DNA of 64,000 bases. It comes from Acidobacteriaceae bacterium TAA 166 (lineage in GTDB: Bacteria; Acidobacteriota; Terriglobia; Terriglobales; Acidobacteriaceae). The position numbers were made by a program, and so were the translations under genes. Location: assembly GCA_000421065.1 (NCBI GenBank), contig ATWD01000001.1, positions 3,464,001-3,528,000 of the forward strand. The letters are read 5' to 3'. Under the pieces are notes generated by a model. The model was not told the origin of the DNA, searched no databases, and worked only from the letters and a program-made list of their open reading frames with translations. Positions 42,027-52,017 of this stretch are shown in pieces. Position 1 is the first letter of the stretch. Each line of letters opens with the position of its first letter.

Positions 42027-45000
42027 CTAATCCCCGGCCACCGTAGCCACCTGGTGCACCGGCTTCTTCTCGGTCGCGCCGGCCATCTTCTGGAACCGCA
42101 GCCGCAGACGATCGAAGAACAGGTAGACCACTGGCGTCGTGAACAGCGTCAGGCACTGCGAGACGATCAGTCCGCCGACGATGGTGATTCCCAGCGGCAT
42201 GCGCAGCTCGCTTCCCGTGCCCTTGCCCAGAGCCAGCGGGAGTCCTCCCAGCAGCGCCGCCATCGTCGTCATCATGATCGGGCGGAAGCGCAGCAGGCAG
42301 GCCTGGTAGATCGCCTCCTCCGGACTCTTCCCCTCCAGCCGCTCCGCCGCCAGAGCGAAGTCGATCATCATGATCGCGTTCTTCTTCACGATGCCAATCA
42401 GCAGGATGATCCCGATGATCGCGATCACGCTCAGCTCCACCTTGAACAGCAGCAGTGCCAGGATCGCTCCCACGCCCGCCGAAGGCAGCGTCGAAAGAAT
42501 CGTCAGCGGGTGGATGAAGCTCTCATACAGCATGCCCAGCACGATGTAGACCGCAATCAGAGCCATCAGAATCAGCATCGGCTCACTCGAAAGCGACGCC
42601 TGGAACGCCTGCGCCGTGCCCTGGAATCCTCCCTGAATCGTCGAAGGCATCCCGATATTCACCCGTGCCTGCTCGATGGCGACGGTAGCTTGGCTCAGCG
42701 AGACGCCCGGCGTCAGGTTGAAGCTCAAGGTCGTCGCCGGAGACTGCGACTGATGGTTCACCGTAAGCGGAATCCGCTGCGACTCGAAGTGCGTAATCGC
42801 CGACAGAGGAACCATCGCCCCCGTCGTGCTCTTCAGGTAGATGTTCTTCAGCGAGTCCGGATCGCGCTGGTACTGCGGCGAGACCTCCATCACCACGTGA
42901 TACTGGTTCAGCGGAAGATACGTGGTCGAGACCTGAGCCTGTCCGAAGGCGTCCGACAGCGTCGAATCGATGGTCAGGGCCGAGATCCCCAGCCGCGAAG
43001 CCGTATCGCGGTCGATCACCAGTTCCGCCTCGAGGCCCTGATCCTGCTGGTCGGTAGCCACGTCCTTCAGCTCCGGCAGCTTCTGCATCGCCGCCATCAG
43101 CTTCGGCGACCACTCGTTCAACTCCTTCAAATTATCGGAGGTCAACGAATATTGATACTGCGTCGCCGTATTGCGTCCGCCGATGCGCAGCTCCTGGTTC
43201 GATTGCAGATAGAGCGTAGCGCCCGGAATCCCCGCCGTCTTCGGCCGCAGTCGGTTAATGATGACGTCGGCCGAATCGCCCCTCCTGGCCCTTTCGTCAT
43301 CGTTCTTCAGCGAAATGAACATGCTGCCCGAGTTCGCTCCGCCGCCACCGGGACCGCCGCCGCCCACAAACGACATCACGTTCTGAATGCCGGGGTCCTG
43401 CTGCGCGATCGCCGCCAGCTGCTGGATCTTCGGCTTCATCGAGTCGAAGGAGACGTCCTGCTGCCCGCGGATCATGCCTCCGATGCGGCCCGTATCCTGC
43501 TGCGGAAAAAAGCCCTTCGGAATCAGGATGAAGAGATACACATTCAGCGCGAAGGTTCCAATCGTGATCATCAGAACCAGAAACTGATGCCGCAGCACCC
43601 ATTTCAATCCGAGCTCATACTCGCCGGTGATCCAATCCAGAGCCTGCTCGCCCCACTTGTAGATGCGGCCATGCTTGCGCTGGTCGTGCGCCACCAGAAA
43701 CTTCGCGCTCAGCATCGGCGTGGTCGTCAGCGACACCACCAGCGAGACCATAATCGCGGCCGAAAGCGTCACCGCGAACTCGCGGAACAGACGGCCCACA
43801 ATGCCGCCCATCAAGAGAATAGGAATGAACACCGCGATCAGCGAGATGCTCATCGAGACGACGGTAAAGCCGATCTCCTTCGACCCATCCATCGCCGCCT
43901 GGAAGGGCTTCTTTCCGCTCTCCAGATGCCGCGAGATATTCTCGATCACCACGATCGCGTCGTCGACCACGAATCCCGTCGAGATCGTCAGCGCCATCAG
44001 GCTCAGGTTGTCGAGCGTATAGCCCAGCACATACATGATCCCGCACGTCCCCAGCAGCGACAGCGGAACCGAGACGCTCGGAATGATCGTCGCCGGAACC
44101 TCGCGCAGGAAGACGAAGACCACCAGAATCACCAGCAGTACCGAGATGATCAGGGTCCGCGTAACGTCCTTGATCGAGGCCCGGATCGTCGTCGTACGAT
44201 CGAGAGCTATATGGAGCTGCACCGCGGGAGGAATCGCCGCCTGCAGCGAGGGAAGCAGCTTCATGATGCTGTCGACCGTCTCGATCACATTCGAGGTCGA
44301 AGTCTTGAAGACGATCACCAGAATCGCCGGCTTGCCGTTGAAGAATCCTCCGGTATGAATATCCTCGACCGCGTCGATGACGGAGGAGACATCCTGGACC
44401 CGGACGATGCCATGCGCGGCCGCGGCCGGGCTCGCGCTTGAGGTCGCCGTGGTGTTCGTGGCTGCGGGCGCGGCCGTCTGCGCGGTCGCCGTCACCGCGC
44501 TCTGCAGGGAGGCCGGTAGGCCGTTCGAGGCCGCCGCCGAGCTGACCGGACCACGATCCGTCGCGACGATCAGCGGAGCATACGCCGCGGCTCCAAATAA
44601 CTGGTCGGTCGTGCTGATCGACCAGCGCCGCGTATCGTCCTGCAGGTAGCCCTTCGGCTGGTTCACGTTGACCGTGCCGAGGGCACCGCGCAGAGCCTCC
44701 AGCCCCAGCCCATAGTTCGAAAGTTGCGTCGGGTTGGCCTCAATGCGCACCGCGGGCTTCGCCGAGCCGCCGCAGAACGTCTGTCCCACGCCCTCCACCT
44801 GCGCGATCTTCTGCGCCAGAATCGAGTCGCAGGCATCGTAGAGCTGCGGCACCGAAAGCGTATCCGACGTAAGTGCCAGAATCAGGATCGGCGAGTCCGA
44901 AGGATTGATCTTGCGGTACGAAGGATTCTGCGGGAGATTCGACGGCAGCTGGCTGCGCGCCGCATTGATCGCCGCCTGCACATCGCGCGCCGCGCCATTG

Positions 45001-45377
45001 ATATCGCGGCTCAGGTCGAACTGCAGCACAATCGAGCCGTTGCCCAGGCCCGAGTTCGATGTCATCTCGTTGATGCCGGCGATTCTCGCGAACTGCCGCT
45101 CCAGCGGAGTGACGATCGCCGAGGCCACCGTCTCCGGGTCCGCACCCGGCTGCGACGCGCCGATCGAGATGGTCGGAAACTCCACCTGAGGAAGACTGGC
45201 CACCGGCAGCATCTTGTAGGCGACCAGCCCGGCCAGAATAATCGCGACCGACAGTAGCGTCGTCGCCACCGGCCGCTTGATGAAGGGCGCGGAGAAGTGC
45301 ACCCCGCCGGCCTTCGGCATCTTCGCCGCCTCCTGCCGGGCCTCCTTCAGATCGTGATCGTCCTTCGGATTCGCCAT
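42027..45377 (-). CDS. RND efflux permease (MdtC/HAE1-like), second of tandem pair
   Basis: A protein of 1116 aa. AcrB architecture begins after a ~25-residue cytoplasmic N-terminus: FSAPFIKRPVATTLLSVAIILAG is TM1. The proton-relay pair is in [19 protein letters not shown] and the lysine in [16 protein letters not shown] low-complexity Ala/Thr/Ser segment (~270-330) interrupts the first periplasmic loop, which is longer than usual. It overlaps the upstream permease by one base (TGATG). Such MdtB/MdtC pairs form heterotrimers. No outer-membrane channel gene follows, so a TolC from elsewhere would be needed. Confidence 0.95.
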   Translation of the reverse strand: MANPKDDHDLKEARQEAAKMPKAGGVHFSAPFIKRPVATTLLSVAIILAGLVAYKMLPVASLPQVEFPTISIGASQPGADPETVASAIVTPLERQFARIAGINEMTSNSGLGNGSIVLQFDLSRDINGAARDVQAAINAARSQLPSNLPQNPSYRKINPSDSPILILALTSDTLSVPQLYDACDSILAQKIAQVEGVGQTFCGGSAKPAVRIEANPTQLSNYGLGLEALRGALGTVNVNQPKGYLQDDTRRWSISTTDQLFGAAAYAPLIVATDRGPVSSAAASNGLPASLQSAVTATAQTAAPAATNTTATSSASPAAAAHGIVRVQDVSSVIDAVEDIHTGGFFNGKPAILVIVFKTSTSNVIETVDSIMKLLPSLQAAIPPAVQLHIALDRTTTIRASIKDVTRTLIISVLLVILVVFVFLREVPATIIPSVSVPLSLLGTCGIMYVLGYTLDNLSLMALTISTGFVVDDAIVVIENISRHLESGKKPFQAAMDGSKEIGFTVVSMSISLIAVFIPILLMGGIVGRLFREFAVTLSAAIMVSLVVSLTTTPMLSAKFLVAHDQRKHGRIYKWGEQALDWITGEYELGLKWVLRHQFLVLMITIGTFALNVYLFILIPKGFFPQQDTGRIGGMIRGQQDVSFDSMKPKIQQLAAIAQQDPGIQNVMSFVGGGGPGGGGANSGSMFISLKNDDERARRGDSADVIINRLRPKTAGIPGATLYLQSNQELRIGGRNTATQYQYSLTSDNLKELNEWSPKLMAAMQKLPELKDVATDQQDQGLEAELVIDRDTASRLGISALTIDSTLSDAFGQAQVSTTYLPLNQYHVVMEVSPQYQRDPDSLKNIYLKSTTGAMVPLSAITHFESQRIPLTVNHQSQSPATTLSFNLTPGVSLSQATVAIEQARVNIGMPSTIQGGFQGTAQAFQASLSSEPMLILMALIAVYIVLGMLYESFIHPLTILSTLPSAGVGAILALLLFKVELSVIAIIGIILLIGIVKKNAIMMIDFALAAERLEGKSPEEAIYQACLLRFRPIMMTTMAALLGGLPLALGKGTGSELRMPLGITIVGGLIVSQCLTLFTTPVVYLFFDRLRLRFQKMAGATEKKPVHQVATVAGD

Positions 45378-48300
45378 CAGTCCGCACTCACCGCGTGTTC
45401 ATGCTCCCGGAACTCCGCATCGGCCTTCGCCGTGTTGAAGTACTTCCGTCCAATCTTGTCGAAGAACAGGTAGACGACCGGCGTCGTGAACAACGTCAGA
45501 ACCTGGGACACGATCAGGCCGCCGACGATCGCAATGCCCAGCGGCTTACGCAGCTCGCTTCCGGTTCCCGTTCCCAGAGCCAGCGGAACACCGCCCAGAA
45601 GCGCGGCCAGCGTCGTCATCATGATAGGACGGAAGCGCAGGAGGCAGGCCTGATAGATCGCCTCTTCGGGCTCCATGCCGTGCTCGCGCTCTGCCTCGAG
45701 CGCGAAGTCGATCATCATGATGGCGTTCTTCTTCACAATACCGATCAGCAGAATGATGCCAATCAGGGCGATCACGCTCAGGTTCACATGGAACAGCAGC
45801 AGCGCCAGGATCGCGCCCACGCCGGCCGAGGGTAGCGTCGAGAGAATCGTGATCGGGTGGATGTAGCTCTCATAGAGCACGCCCAGCACGATATACACCA
45901 CGATCAGAGCGGCCAGAATCAGGATCGGCTCGTTGCTCAGCGAGGCCACGAACGCTCGCGCCGTGCCCTGGAACTCCGCGCTGACGCTCGGGGGCAGATT
46001 GAGCTCGGCCTTGGCCTTGTTGACCGCCTCCACTGCATCGCCAATCGACTTGCCCGGAGCCAGATTGAACGAGATCGTCACGGCAGGGAACTGGCCCTGG
46101 TGATTGATCGCCAGCGTCGCCTTCCGCTCCTCGAAGTGCGTAAAGGTCGACAGCGGAACCTGCGTCCCATTCGAGCTCCGCACATAGATATTGTCGAGCG
46201 CGTCCGGATTGAGCTGGTAGTTCGGCTCCACCTCCAGCACCACATGGTATTGGTTCAGCTGCGTGAACATCGTCGAGACCTGCCGCTGGGCAAACGCGTC
46301 GTCCAGCGTATCGTCGATATTCTGCGGGGTAATCCCTAGGCGAGAAGCGGTGTCGCGGTCGATCACCAGGTGAGCCTCGAGACCGTCGATCTGCTGGTCG
46401 CTGGCCACGTCCGTCAGCTCCGGCAGCGTCTTCAGCTTCTCGATCATCCTGCGCGTCGCGGTGGCCAGCTCATCCGCGCTCGCATCCTCGAGCGTGTACT
46501 GGTACTGCGTGCGGCTCACGCGGTCTTCCACGGTCAGGTCCTGCAGCGGCTGCAGGAAGCACTGAATGCCCTCCACCCGCGACAGCTTCGGTCCCAGCCT
46601 CTGAATCACGTCGGTCGCGCTATTCGAGCGCTGCTCGCGATCCTTCAGGTTGATCTGGATGCGTCCGCTGTTCAGGGTCGAGTTGGTGCCGTCGATCCCG
46701 ATGAATGAGGAGACGCTCTCCACATCCGGATCCTCCAGGATGACCTTCGCCAGCTGTTGCTGCCGCAGGCTCATCGCCTGGAAGCTGATCGTCTGCGGAG
46801 CCTCGGTGATGCCCAGCAGCACGCCCGTATCCTGCACCGGGAAGAAGCCCTTGGGAACGATGACGTAGAGATAGAGCGTCAGTAGGAAGGTGGCCAGCGT
46901 CACCATCAGCGTGATGAACTGGTGGCGCAGCACAAAGCGCACGCCCACGCCATACTTGGCGATCACATACTCGAAGAACGCCTCGCTCTTGTGATAAAAC
47001 GCGTTCTGCTCGCTGTCGGGCTTGTGGCGTAGCAGCTTCGCGCACATCATCGGAGTCAGGGTCAGCGAGACCACGGCCGAGACCAGGATCGTCACCGACA
47101 GCGTCACCGCGAACTCGCGGAACAGCCGGCCCACGATATCGCCCATGAACAGCAGCGGAATCAGCACGGCGATCAGCGAGATCGTCAGCGAGAGAATCGT
47201 GAACCCGATCTGCTCCGAGCCTTTAAGCGCTGCTTCTAGCGGATCGTCGCCCTCCTCGAGATAGCGCGAGATGTTCTCGATCATCACGATGGCATCGTCC
47301 ACCACGAAGCCGGTCGAGATCGTCAGCGCCATCAGGCTGAGGTTATTAAGGCTGTACCCCAGAAGGTACATCACCCCGAAGGTGCCCACGATCGACAGCG
47401 GAACCGCGATCGACGGAATGATGGTCGCGGCGATCGAGCGCAGGAAGAGGAAGATGACCATGACGACCAGCGCGATCGTCAGCATCAGCTCGAACTGCAC
47501 GTCCTTCACCGAGGCCCGGATGGTGTTGGTCCTGTCCGTCAGCACCTCGACCGTGACGTTGGCGGGAAGCGTATTGCGCAGCTGCGGCAGCAGCTTCTGC
47601 ACCTCGTCCACCACGCCGATGATGTTCGCCCCCGGCTGGCGCTGGATGTTGACGATCACCGCCGGCTTCAGCTGCGCCCCGCGCGCCGCAGTCGGCTGGC
47701 CGTTCTCGTCCTTGCCCGCCGGCTGGGCCGAGGTTCCCATCCACGCCGCCTGGTACAGGTTCTCCGCGCTGTCCACCGCGTTGGCCACGTCCGACAGCCG
47801 CACCGGAGATCCATTGCGGTAGGCGATGATGACGTTCTTGTAGTCCACGCTCGACAGCAACTGGTCGTTCGCTCCGATTGTGTACGCCTGGTGGGTTCCG
47901 TTCAGGTTGCCCTTGGCCTGGTCGACGTTCGCCGTTCCCAGCGCCGTGCGCAGATCCTCCAGGCTCAGGCCGTAGTTGGCCAGCGCCATCGGGTTGGCCT
48001 GAATCCTCACCGCCGGCTTCTGTCCGCCGTTGATCGAGACCAGACCCACGCCCGAAAGCTGCGAGATCTTCTGCGCCAGAACTGTGTCGGCCAGGTCCTC
48101 CACCTTCACCAGCGGAAGCGTCTCGCTCGAGAGCGCCAGCGTCAGAATGGGAGCGTCCGCCGGGTTTACCTTGCTGTACACCGGGGGGTTCGGCAGGTCC
48201 TTCGGCAGATAGCTGAAGCCCGCGTTGATGGCGGCCTGCACGTCCTGCTGGGCGATATCGATCGACTCCGACAGGTCGAACTGCAGCGTAATCACGCTGC

Positions 48301-48562
48301 CGCCGCCTGAGCTCGTCGACGTCATCTGGGTCATGCCCGGAATCTGCCCGAACTGGCGCTCGAGCGGTGCCGTTACCGACGACGCCATCACCTCCGGACT
48401 CGCGCCCGGATAGAACGTCATCACCTGAATCGTGGGGTAGTCGACCTGCGGAAGCGCCGAGACCGGAAGCTGAAGGTAACCCACCCAGCCGGCAAGCAAA
48501 ATGGCCACCATCAGAAGCGAGGTGGCCACCGGCCGGAGAATAAATGGCCGTGACGGGCTCAT
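45377..48562 (-). CDS. RND efflux permease (MdtB-like), first of tandem pair
   Basis: A protein of 1061 aa with complete RND/HAE1 architecture. TM1 is [23 protein letters not shown]; the aspartate pair is in [19 protein letters not shown]; the TM10 lysine is in [26 protein letters not shown] is the MdtB/MuxB-style start. It pumps substrates from the periplasm through a TolC partner using the proton gradient. It overlaps the adaptor gene by 4 bases and the second permease by 1 base, so adaptor-MdtB-MdtC is a tight operon. Confidence 0.95.
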   Translation of the reverse strand: MSPSRPFILRPVATSLLMVAILLAGWVGYLQLPVSALPQVDYPTIQVMTFYPGASPEVMASSVTAPLERQFGQIPGMTQMTSTSSGGGSVITLQFDLSESIDIAQQDVQAAINAGFSYLPKDLPNPPVYSKVNPADAPILTLALSSETLPLVKVEDLADTVLAQKISQLSGVGLVSINGGQKPAVRIQANPMALANYGLSLEDLRTALGTANVDQAKGNLNGTHQAYTIGANDQLLSSVDYKNVIIAYRNGSPVRLSDVANAVDSAENLYQAAWMGTSAQPAGKDENGQPTAARGAQLKPAVIVNIQRQPGANIIGVVDEVQKLLPQLRNTLPANVTVEVLTDRTNTIRASVKDVQFELMLTIALVVMVIFLFLRSIAATIIPSIAVPLSIVGTFGVMYLLGYSLNNLSLMALTISTGFVVDDAIVMIENISRYLEEGDDPLEAALKGSEQIGFTILSLTISLIAVLIPLLFMGDIVGRLFREFAVTLSVTILVSAVVSLTLTPMMCAKLLRHKPDSEQNAFYHKSEAFFEYVIAKYGVGVRFVLRHQFITLMVTLATFLLTLYLYVIVPKGFFPVQDTGVLLGITEAPQTISFQAMSLRQQQLAKVILEDPDVESVSSFIGIDGTNSTLNSGRIQINLKDREQRSNSATDVIQRLGPKLSRVEGIQCFLQPLQDLTVEDRVSRTQYQYTLEDASADELATATRRMIEKLKTLPELTDVASDQQIDGLEAHLVIDRDTASRLGITPQNIDDTLDDAFAQRQVSTMFTQLNQYHVVLEVEPNYQLNPDALDNIYVRSSNGTQVPLSTFTHFEERKATLAINHQGQFPAVTISFNLAPGKSIGDAVEAVNKAKAELNLPPSVSAEFQGTARAFVASLSNEPILILAALIVVYIVLGVLYESYIHPITILSTLPSAGVGAILALLLFHVNLSVIALIGIILLIGIVKKNAIMMIDFALEAEREHGMEPEEAIYQACLLRFRPIMMTTLAALLGGVPLALGTGTGSELRKPLGIAIVGGLIVSQVLTLFTTPVVYLFFDKIGRKYFNTAKADAEFREHEHAVSAD

Positions 48563-50118
48563 GGCTGCTTGCCTCCTGATGTTCCCTGACGCCCAGCCTG
48601 CTGGCCTGAGGCCGCTGAGCCCGGATTGGTGCTCGAACGAGCATTCGGACTCGTCTGGCTATCCCCGGTCGACGCCCCCGGCACCCCCGTGTTGGCCCGG
48701 TTCGGATTCACCGTCCGCGTTCCGTTCGGATTCGTTGACTGCCGCGGAATCACGCGGCTTCCGTTCTTCAGCTTCTCCTGCCCATCTACCACCACGGTGT
48801 CGCCCGGCTTCACGCCGCTGGCCAGGATCACCTGCGCGCCCTCGGTCAGGTCGACCTTCACCGTCTGGGCTTCGACATAGGCGTGGGGGCGATTCTGCTG
48901 GCCTGCGCCGGCCTTCGTCCCGCTCTTCTCCGCCGGCTCTTCGCTGCTGCTCTCCGAGGAAGATCCCGTCGCCGCTCCCGGCGCCGGTCCGTTCTCGCTC
49001 TGCCGCAGCTCCGCCGGAGGATCGCCCGGCTTCACTACGTAGACATAGTTGCCCTGCGCTCCGCTCAGGATCGCTGCCGTCGGAACCACGATGGCGTTGG
49101 GGCGCTGCTGCAGCACCAGACGCACATTGACGAACTGATTGGGGAACAGTGCTCCATCCTTGTTGTCGAAGACCGCCTTCACCTTCACGGTTCCGGTTGT
49201 GGTGTCGATTTGGTTATCCACCGTTAGCACGGTTCCGGTCGCCAGATGGGTCGTTCCCGACCGGTCATAGGCCTCGACCACCAGCTTCTTCCCCTGGCGC
49301 GTCAGGTCCAGAACCTCGGGCAGATGATCCTCGGGAAGCGTGAAGATCACCGTAATCGGCTCCAGCTGCGTCACGATCAGAAGACCGTTGGTATCGGACG
49401 CGTGAACGATGTTGCCCGGATCCACCTGGCGAAGTCCCACAATCCCGTTGATCGGAGAGGTGATCCTCGTATAGTCGACATTCACCTTCGCCGCCTGGAT
49501 CGCCGCTCTGTCCGCCTGGATCGCCCCGCCCGACTGTCCCGCCGCCGCATCCTGGGCCTGCGCATTCTCGCGCGAGACCACGCCCGCCTGGAACAGGGCG
49601 TTATAGCGGTTCGACTGGGCCTGATCGTTGGCGTGCTGCGCCTCGTCTCGGGCCAGCTGGCCCTGAGCCTGCGCCAGCGCCGCCTGGTAGGGAGCCGGAT
49701 CGATCTGGGCCAGCAGCTCGCCCTGCTTCACCCTCTGCCCCTCGCGCACCGGGACCTTTACCAGCTGGCCATCCACGCGTGACTTCACCGTCACCGTGTA
49801 GTAGGCCGTCACCGTGCCCAGGGCCGTCAGGTAGATCGGCATCGTCTTCTGCTGCACATGGACGGTCTGCACCGGAACCGGACGGTCCTGGGCTGCGGCC
49901 ATCTTCTTGCCCTCGGTGGCCTGCTCCTCGGTGTTCTTGCGGATCTTCCAGACCGCGGCTCCCACAACCAGTGCAATAACAAGTAGAATCAACCACTTGC
50001 GAAATCCGGACCCTGTCTGCTTCTCAGGCTCCGGAAGGGAGGTTTGGGGCTTTGCGGCAGGCAGAGCCGACTTGGTCTCTTGTTCGCTGATCGGGGCTGA
50101 TGACATTGGCGCGCTCAC
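48559..50118 (-). CDS. RND periplasmic adaptor (MdtA-like)
   Basis: A protein of 519 aa. One N-terminal TM helix (~40-58) anchors it. Then come a lipoyl domain ([30 protein letters not shown]), a coiled-coil hairpin (~150-215) and a barrel domain with [18 protein letters not shown]. The tail (~385-519) contains two Gly/Ser/Asn/Thr-rich low-complexity parts; it is about 100 residues longer than E. coli MdtA. It bridges the two permeases to an outer-membrane channel. It is the first gene of the operon; the upstream region with the 20-bp direct repeat is shared with the divergent HAD-UbiA gene. Confidence 0.93.
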   Translation of the reverse strand: MSAPMSSAPISEQETKSALPAAKPQTSLPEPEKQTGSGFRKWLILLVIALVVGAAVWKIRKNTEEQATEGKKMAAAQDRPVPVQTVHVQQKTMPIYLTALGTVTAYYTVTVKSRVDGQLVKVPVREGQRVKQGELLAQIDPAPYQAALAQAQGQLARDEAQHANDQAQSNRYNALFQAGVVSRENAQAQDAAAGQSGGAIQADRAAIQAAKVNVDYTRITSPINGIVGLRQVDPGNIVHASDTNGLLIVTQLEPITVIFTLPEDHLPEVLDLTRQGKKLVVEAYDRSGTTHLATGTVLTVDNQIDTTTGTVKVKAVFDNKDGALFPNQFVNVRLVLQQRPNAIVVPTAAILSGAQGNYVYVVKPGDPPAELRQSENGPAPGAATGSSSESSSEEPAEKSGTKAGAGQQNRPHAYVEAQTVKVDLTEGAQVILASGVKPGDTVVVDGQEKLKNGSRVIPRQSTNPNGTRTVNPNRANTGVPGASTGDSQTSPNARSSTNPGSAASGQQAGRQGTSGGKQP

Positions 50119-50240
50119 CGTGCTCTCAAAAAATGGCTGAACCAGACTGTGAAGAAATGTTCAAAACAGGGAACCGAGGGGTCTTACGGAACCCTCAGAT
50201 TAATTAATAATGACGTAGATGGAGAACCGTTTGTTTCGTC

Positions 50241-50274
50241 TCGTGTATTCATTATTCGACTCGTGTATTCATTA
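50241..50274. promoter_or_regulatory. Direct repeat TCGTGTATTCATTA, 20-bp period
   Basis: Two exact 14-base copies start at 50241 and 50261, two helical turns apart. They lie in the intergenic region between the divergent mdtA-like and HAD-UbiA genes. This spacing fits side-by-side binding of one regulator, for example a response regulator, on the same face of DNA. Confidence 0.5.
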
Positions 50275-50345
50275 AACGATGGCTTATCTGCGATGATCGC
50301 AAAATGTGTACGGTAATCGATCTGCAGCGAAGGAAGGACTCCACT

Positions 50346-51836
50346 TTGCCTAGCCCTGTCTCTGTTCTCGACACCGCCGCCGTCTCTACCCTGTGCGTCG
50401 ACCTGGATGGAACCTTGGTCAAGTCCGACACCTTGGTCGACTCCGCTCTGGCCCTGGCACGCTATCACCCGGAGATGCTCCTCAAACTTCCTGGATGGCT
50501 CGCGCAGGGCAAGGCCGCCCTCAAGCGCCACATCACCTCTGCTGTCTCCTTAGATGTCGCTCACCTGCCCTACAATCGTGAATTATTGCAATATCTCGAG
50601 CAGCAGCACGCCACCGGCCGGCCCATCTACCTAGCCACCGCCGCCGACCGCGCCCTGGCCGACCGCGTCGCCCAGCATCTCGGTCTTTTTGAAGGAGTTC
50701 TGGCCTCCGATGGAATCCTTAACCTGGCCGGGTCCAACAAGCTCGCCGCCTTCCGCGAGACCTTCGGGGATAACTTCTGCTATATCGGAAACGCCACCCC
50801 CGACCTCCCCCTGCTCCAGAACTGCCAGCATCCCATGGTCGCCAACCCCACCCGCGGCCTCCGATCGGCCCTCAAAAAAGCCAGAATCACCCCCGTCCAT
50901 GTCTTCACCGAGAAGGCCTCCCCCCTCAAAGCCTGGATGAAGGCCATCCGCCTGCACCAATGGGCCAAGAACGTCCTGCTCTTCCTCCCCCTCCTCCTGG
51001 CCCACGTCTTCAAGCCCGGCATCCTCGCCGGCTCCCTGGTCGCCTTCGTCTCCTTCGGGCTCTGCGCCTCGGCCACCTACATCGTCAACGACCTTCTGGA
51101 CATCGAGGCCGACCGCCTGCACCCCCGCAAGCGCCGCCGCCCCTTCGCCTCGGGCGACCTCTCCGCCCTCTCCGGCATCGGCGTCGTCGTGGCCTTCCTG
51201 GTGGCCTCCGTCGCCCTCGCCCTCTCGGTCCCCTACGTCCTGGCCCGCTTCTCCCCCGAGCTCGCCCTCGCCCGGCCCTTCCACTTCCTCACCTGGCTGG
51301 CCATCTACTGCGCCACCACGCTGGCCTACTCGCTGCGTCTCAAGCGCGCCGTCCTGGTCGACGTCATCGTCCTCTCCGGTCTCTACACCATCCGCATCCT
51401 GGCCGGTTCCGCCGCCACCGGCATCGACGCCTCCGCCTGGCTTGGAAGCTTCAGCATCTTCTTCTTCCTCTCGCTCGCCTTCGTCAAGCGCTTCGCCGAG
51501 CTCGAAAACCTGCGCGAGCGCGGAGGAGCCTCCGCCAAGGGCCGCGGCTACCACATCTCCGACATCGAGCAGCTGCGCAGCTTCGGCTCAGCCTCCGGAT
51601 ACGTCTCGGTCGCCGTCCTCACCCTCTATATCTCGAACCTCGACGCCGCCCAGCTCTACACCCACACCAAGCGCCTCTGGCTTTTGGTTCCCGTCCTTCT
51701 GTTATGGATCAGTCGCCTCTGGCTGCTGGCCGCCCGCGGCGAGCTCGACGAAGACCCGGTCGTCTACGCTATCACCGACAAACGCAGCCTGATGCTGGGA
51801 GTCCTGGTCCTGGCCATCGTGCTCTCGGCTCTCTGA
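50346..51836 (+). CDS. HAD phosphatase-UbiA prenyltransferase fusion
   Basis: A protein of 496 aa from the TTG at 50346 (AAGGAAGG 8 bases upstream), or 510 aa from the ATG at 50304, which has no ribosome site. Residues ~15-195 are a HAD-type hydrolase: CVDLDGTLVKSD, a Thr in ATAADRALADRVA, and GNATPDLPL. Residues ~200-496 are a UbiA-type integral membrane prenyltransferase with about 8-9 helices and NDLLDIEADRLHPRKRRRPFASG, the prenyl diphosphate/Mg2+ site. The second half resembles decaprenyl-phosphate phosphoribose transferases. The fusion suggests transfer and dephosphorylation of a polyprenyl-linked sugar phosphate for cell envelope synthesis; the exact substrate is not shown. Confidence 0.88.
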   Translation: MPSPVSVLDTAAVSTLCVDLDGTLVKSDTLVDSALALARYHPEMLLKLPGWLAQGKAALKRHITSAVSLDVAHLPYNRELLQYLEQQHATGRPIYLATAADRALADRVAQHLGLFEGVLASDGILNLAGSNKLAAFRETFGDNFCYIGNATPDLPLLQNCQHPMVANPTRGLRSALKKARITPVHVFTEKASPLKAWMKAIRLHQWAKNVLLFLPLLLAHVFKPGILAGSLVAFVSFGLCASATYIVNDLLDIEADRLHPRKRRRPFASGDLSALSGIGVVVAFLVASVALALSVPYVLARFSPELALARPFHFLTWLAIYCATTLAYSLRLKRAVLVDVIVLSGLYTIRILAGSAATGIDASAWLGSFSIFFFLSLAFVKRFAELENLRERGGASAKGRGYHISDIEQLRSFGSASGYVSVAVLTLYISNLDAAQLYTHTKRLWLLVPVLLLWISRLWLLAARGELDEDPVVYAITDKRSLMLGVLVLAIVLSAL

Positions 51837-51877
51837 TTTACCCGCGCTTTATAAATCCACCCGCGCTCAATAAATAA

Positions 51878-51908
51878 AGGCTGCGGTCAATCCCATCGCC
51901 CGCAGCCT
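51878..51908 (+). terminator. Hairpin after HAD-UbiA gene
   Basis: A 9-bp perfect stem (AGGCTGCGG/CCGCAGCCT) with a 13-base loop, 42 bp after the stop. A T7 run occurs only further on at about 51954. Termination is inferred. Confidence 0.5.
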
Positions 51909-52017
51909 GCGCGGAGAATCCCATTTTCGGGAGGCCCATGCGCTTTTTTTCTATCCTTTCAGCAACCCCGAATGGTATCACTACGGTTGTCTCCTCAGGT
52001 AGAGAAAGGAGCACCGT

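Noticed and set aside
41955..44441. An 828-codon plus-strand open frame opposite the RND permease
   Set aside because: Arg/His/Gln-rich with no fold-like pattern; the minus strand has a full RND permease.
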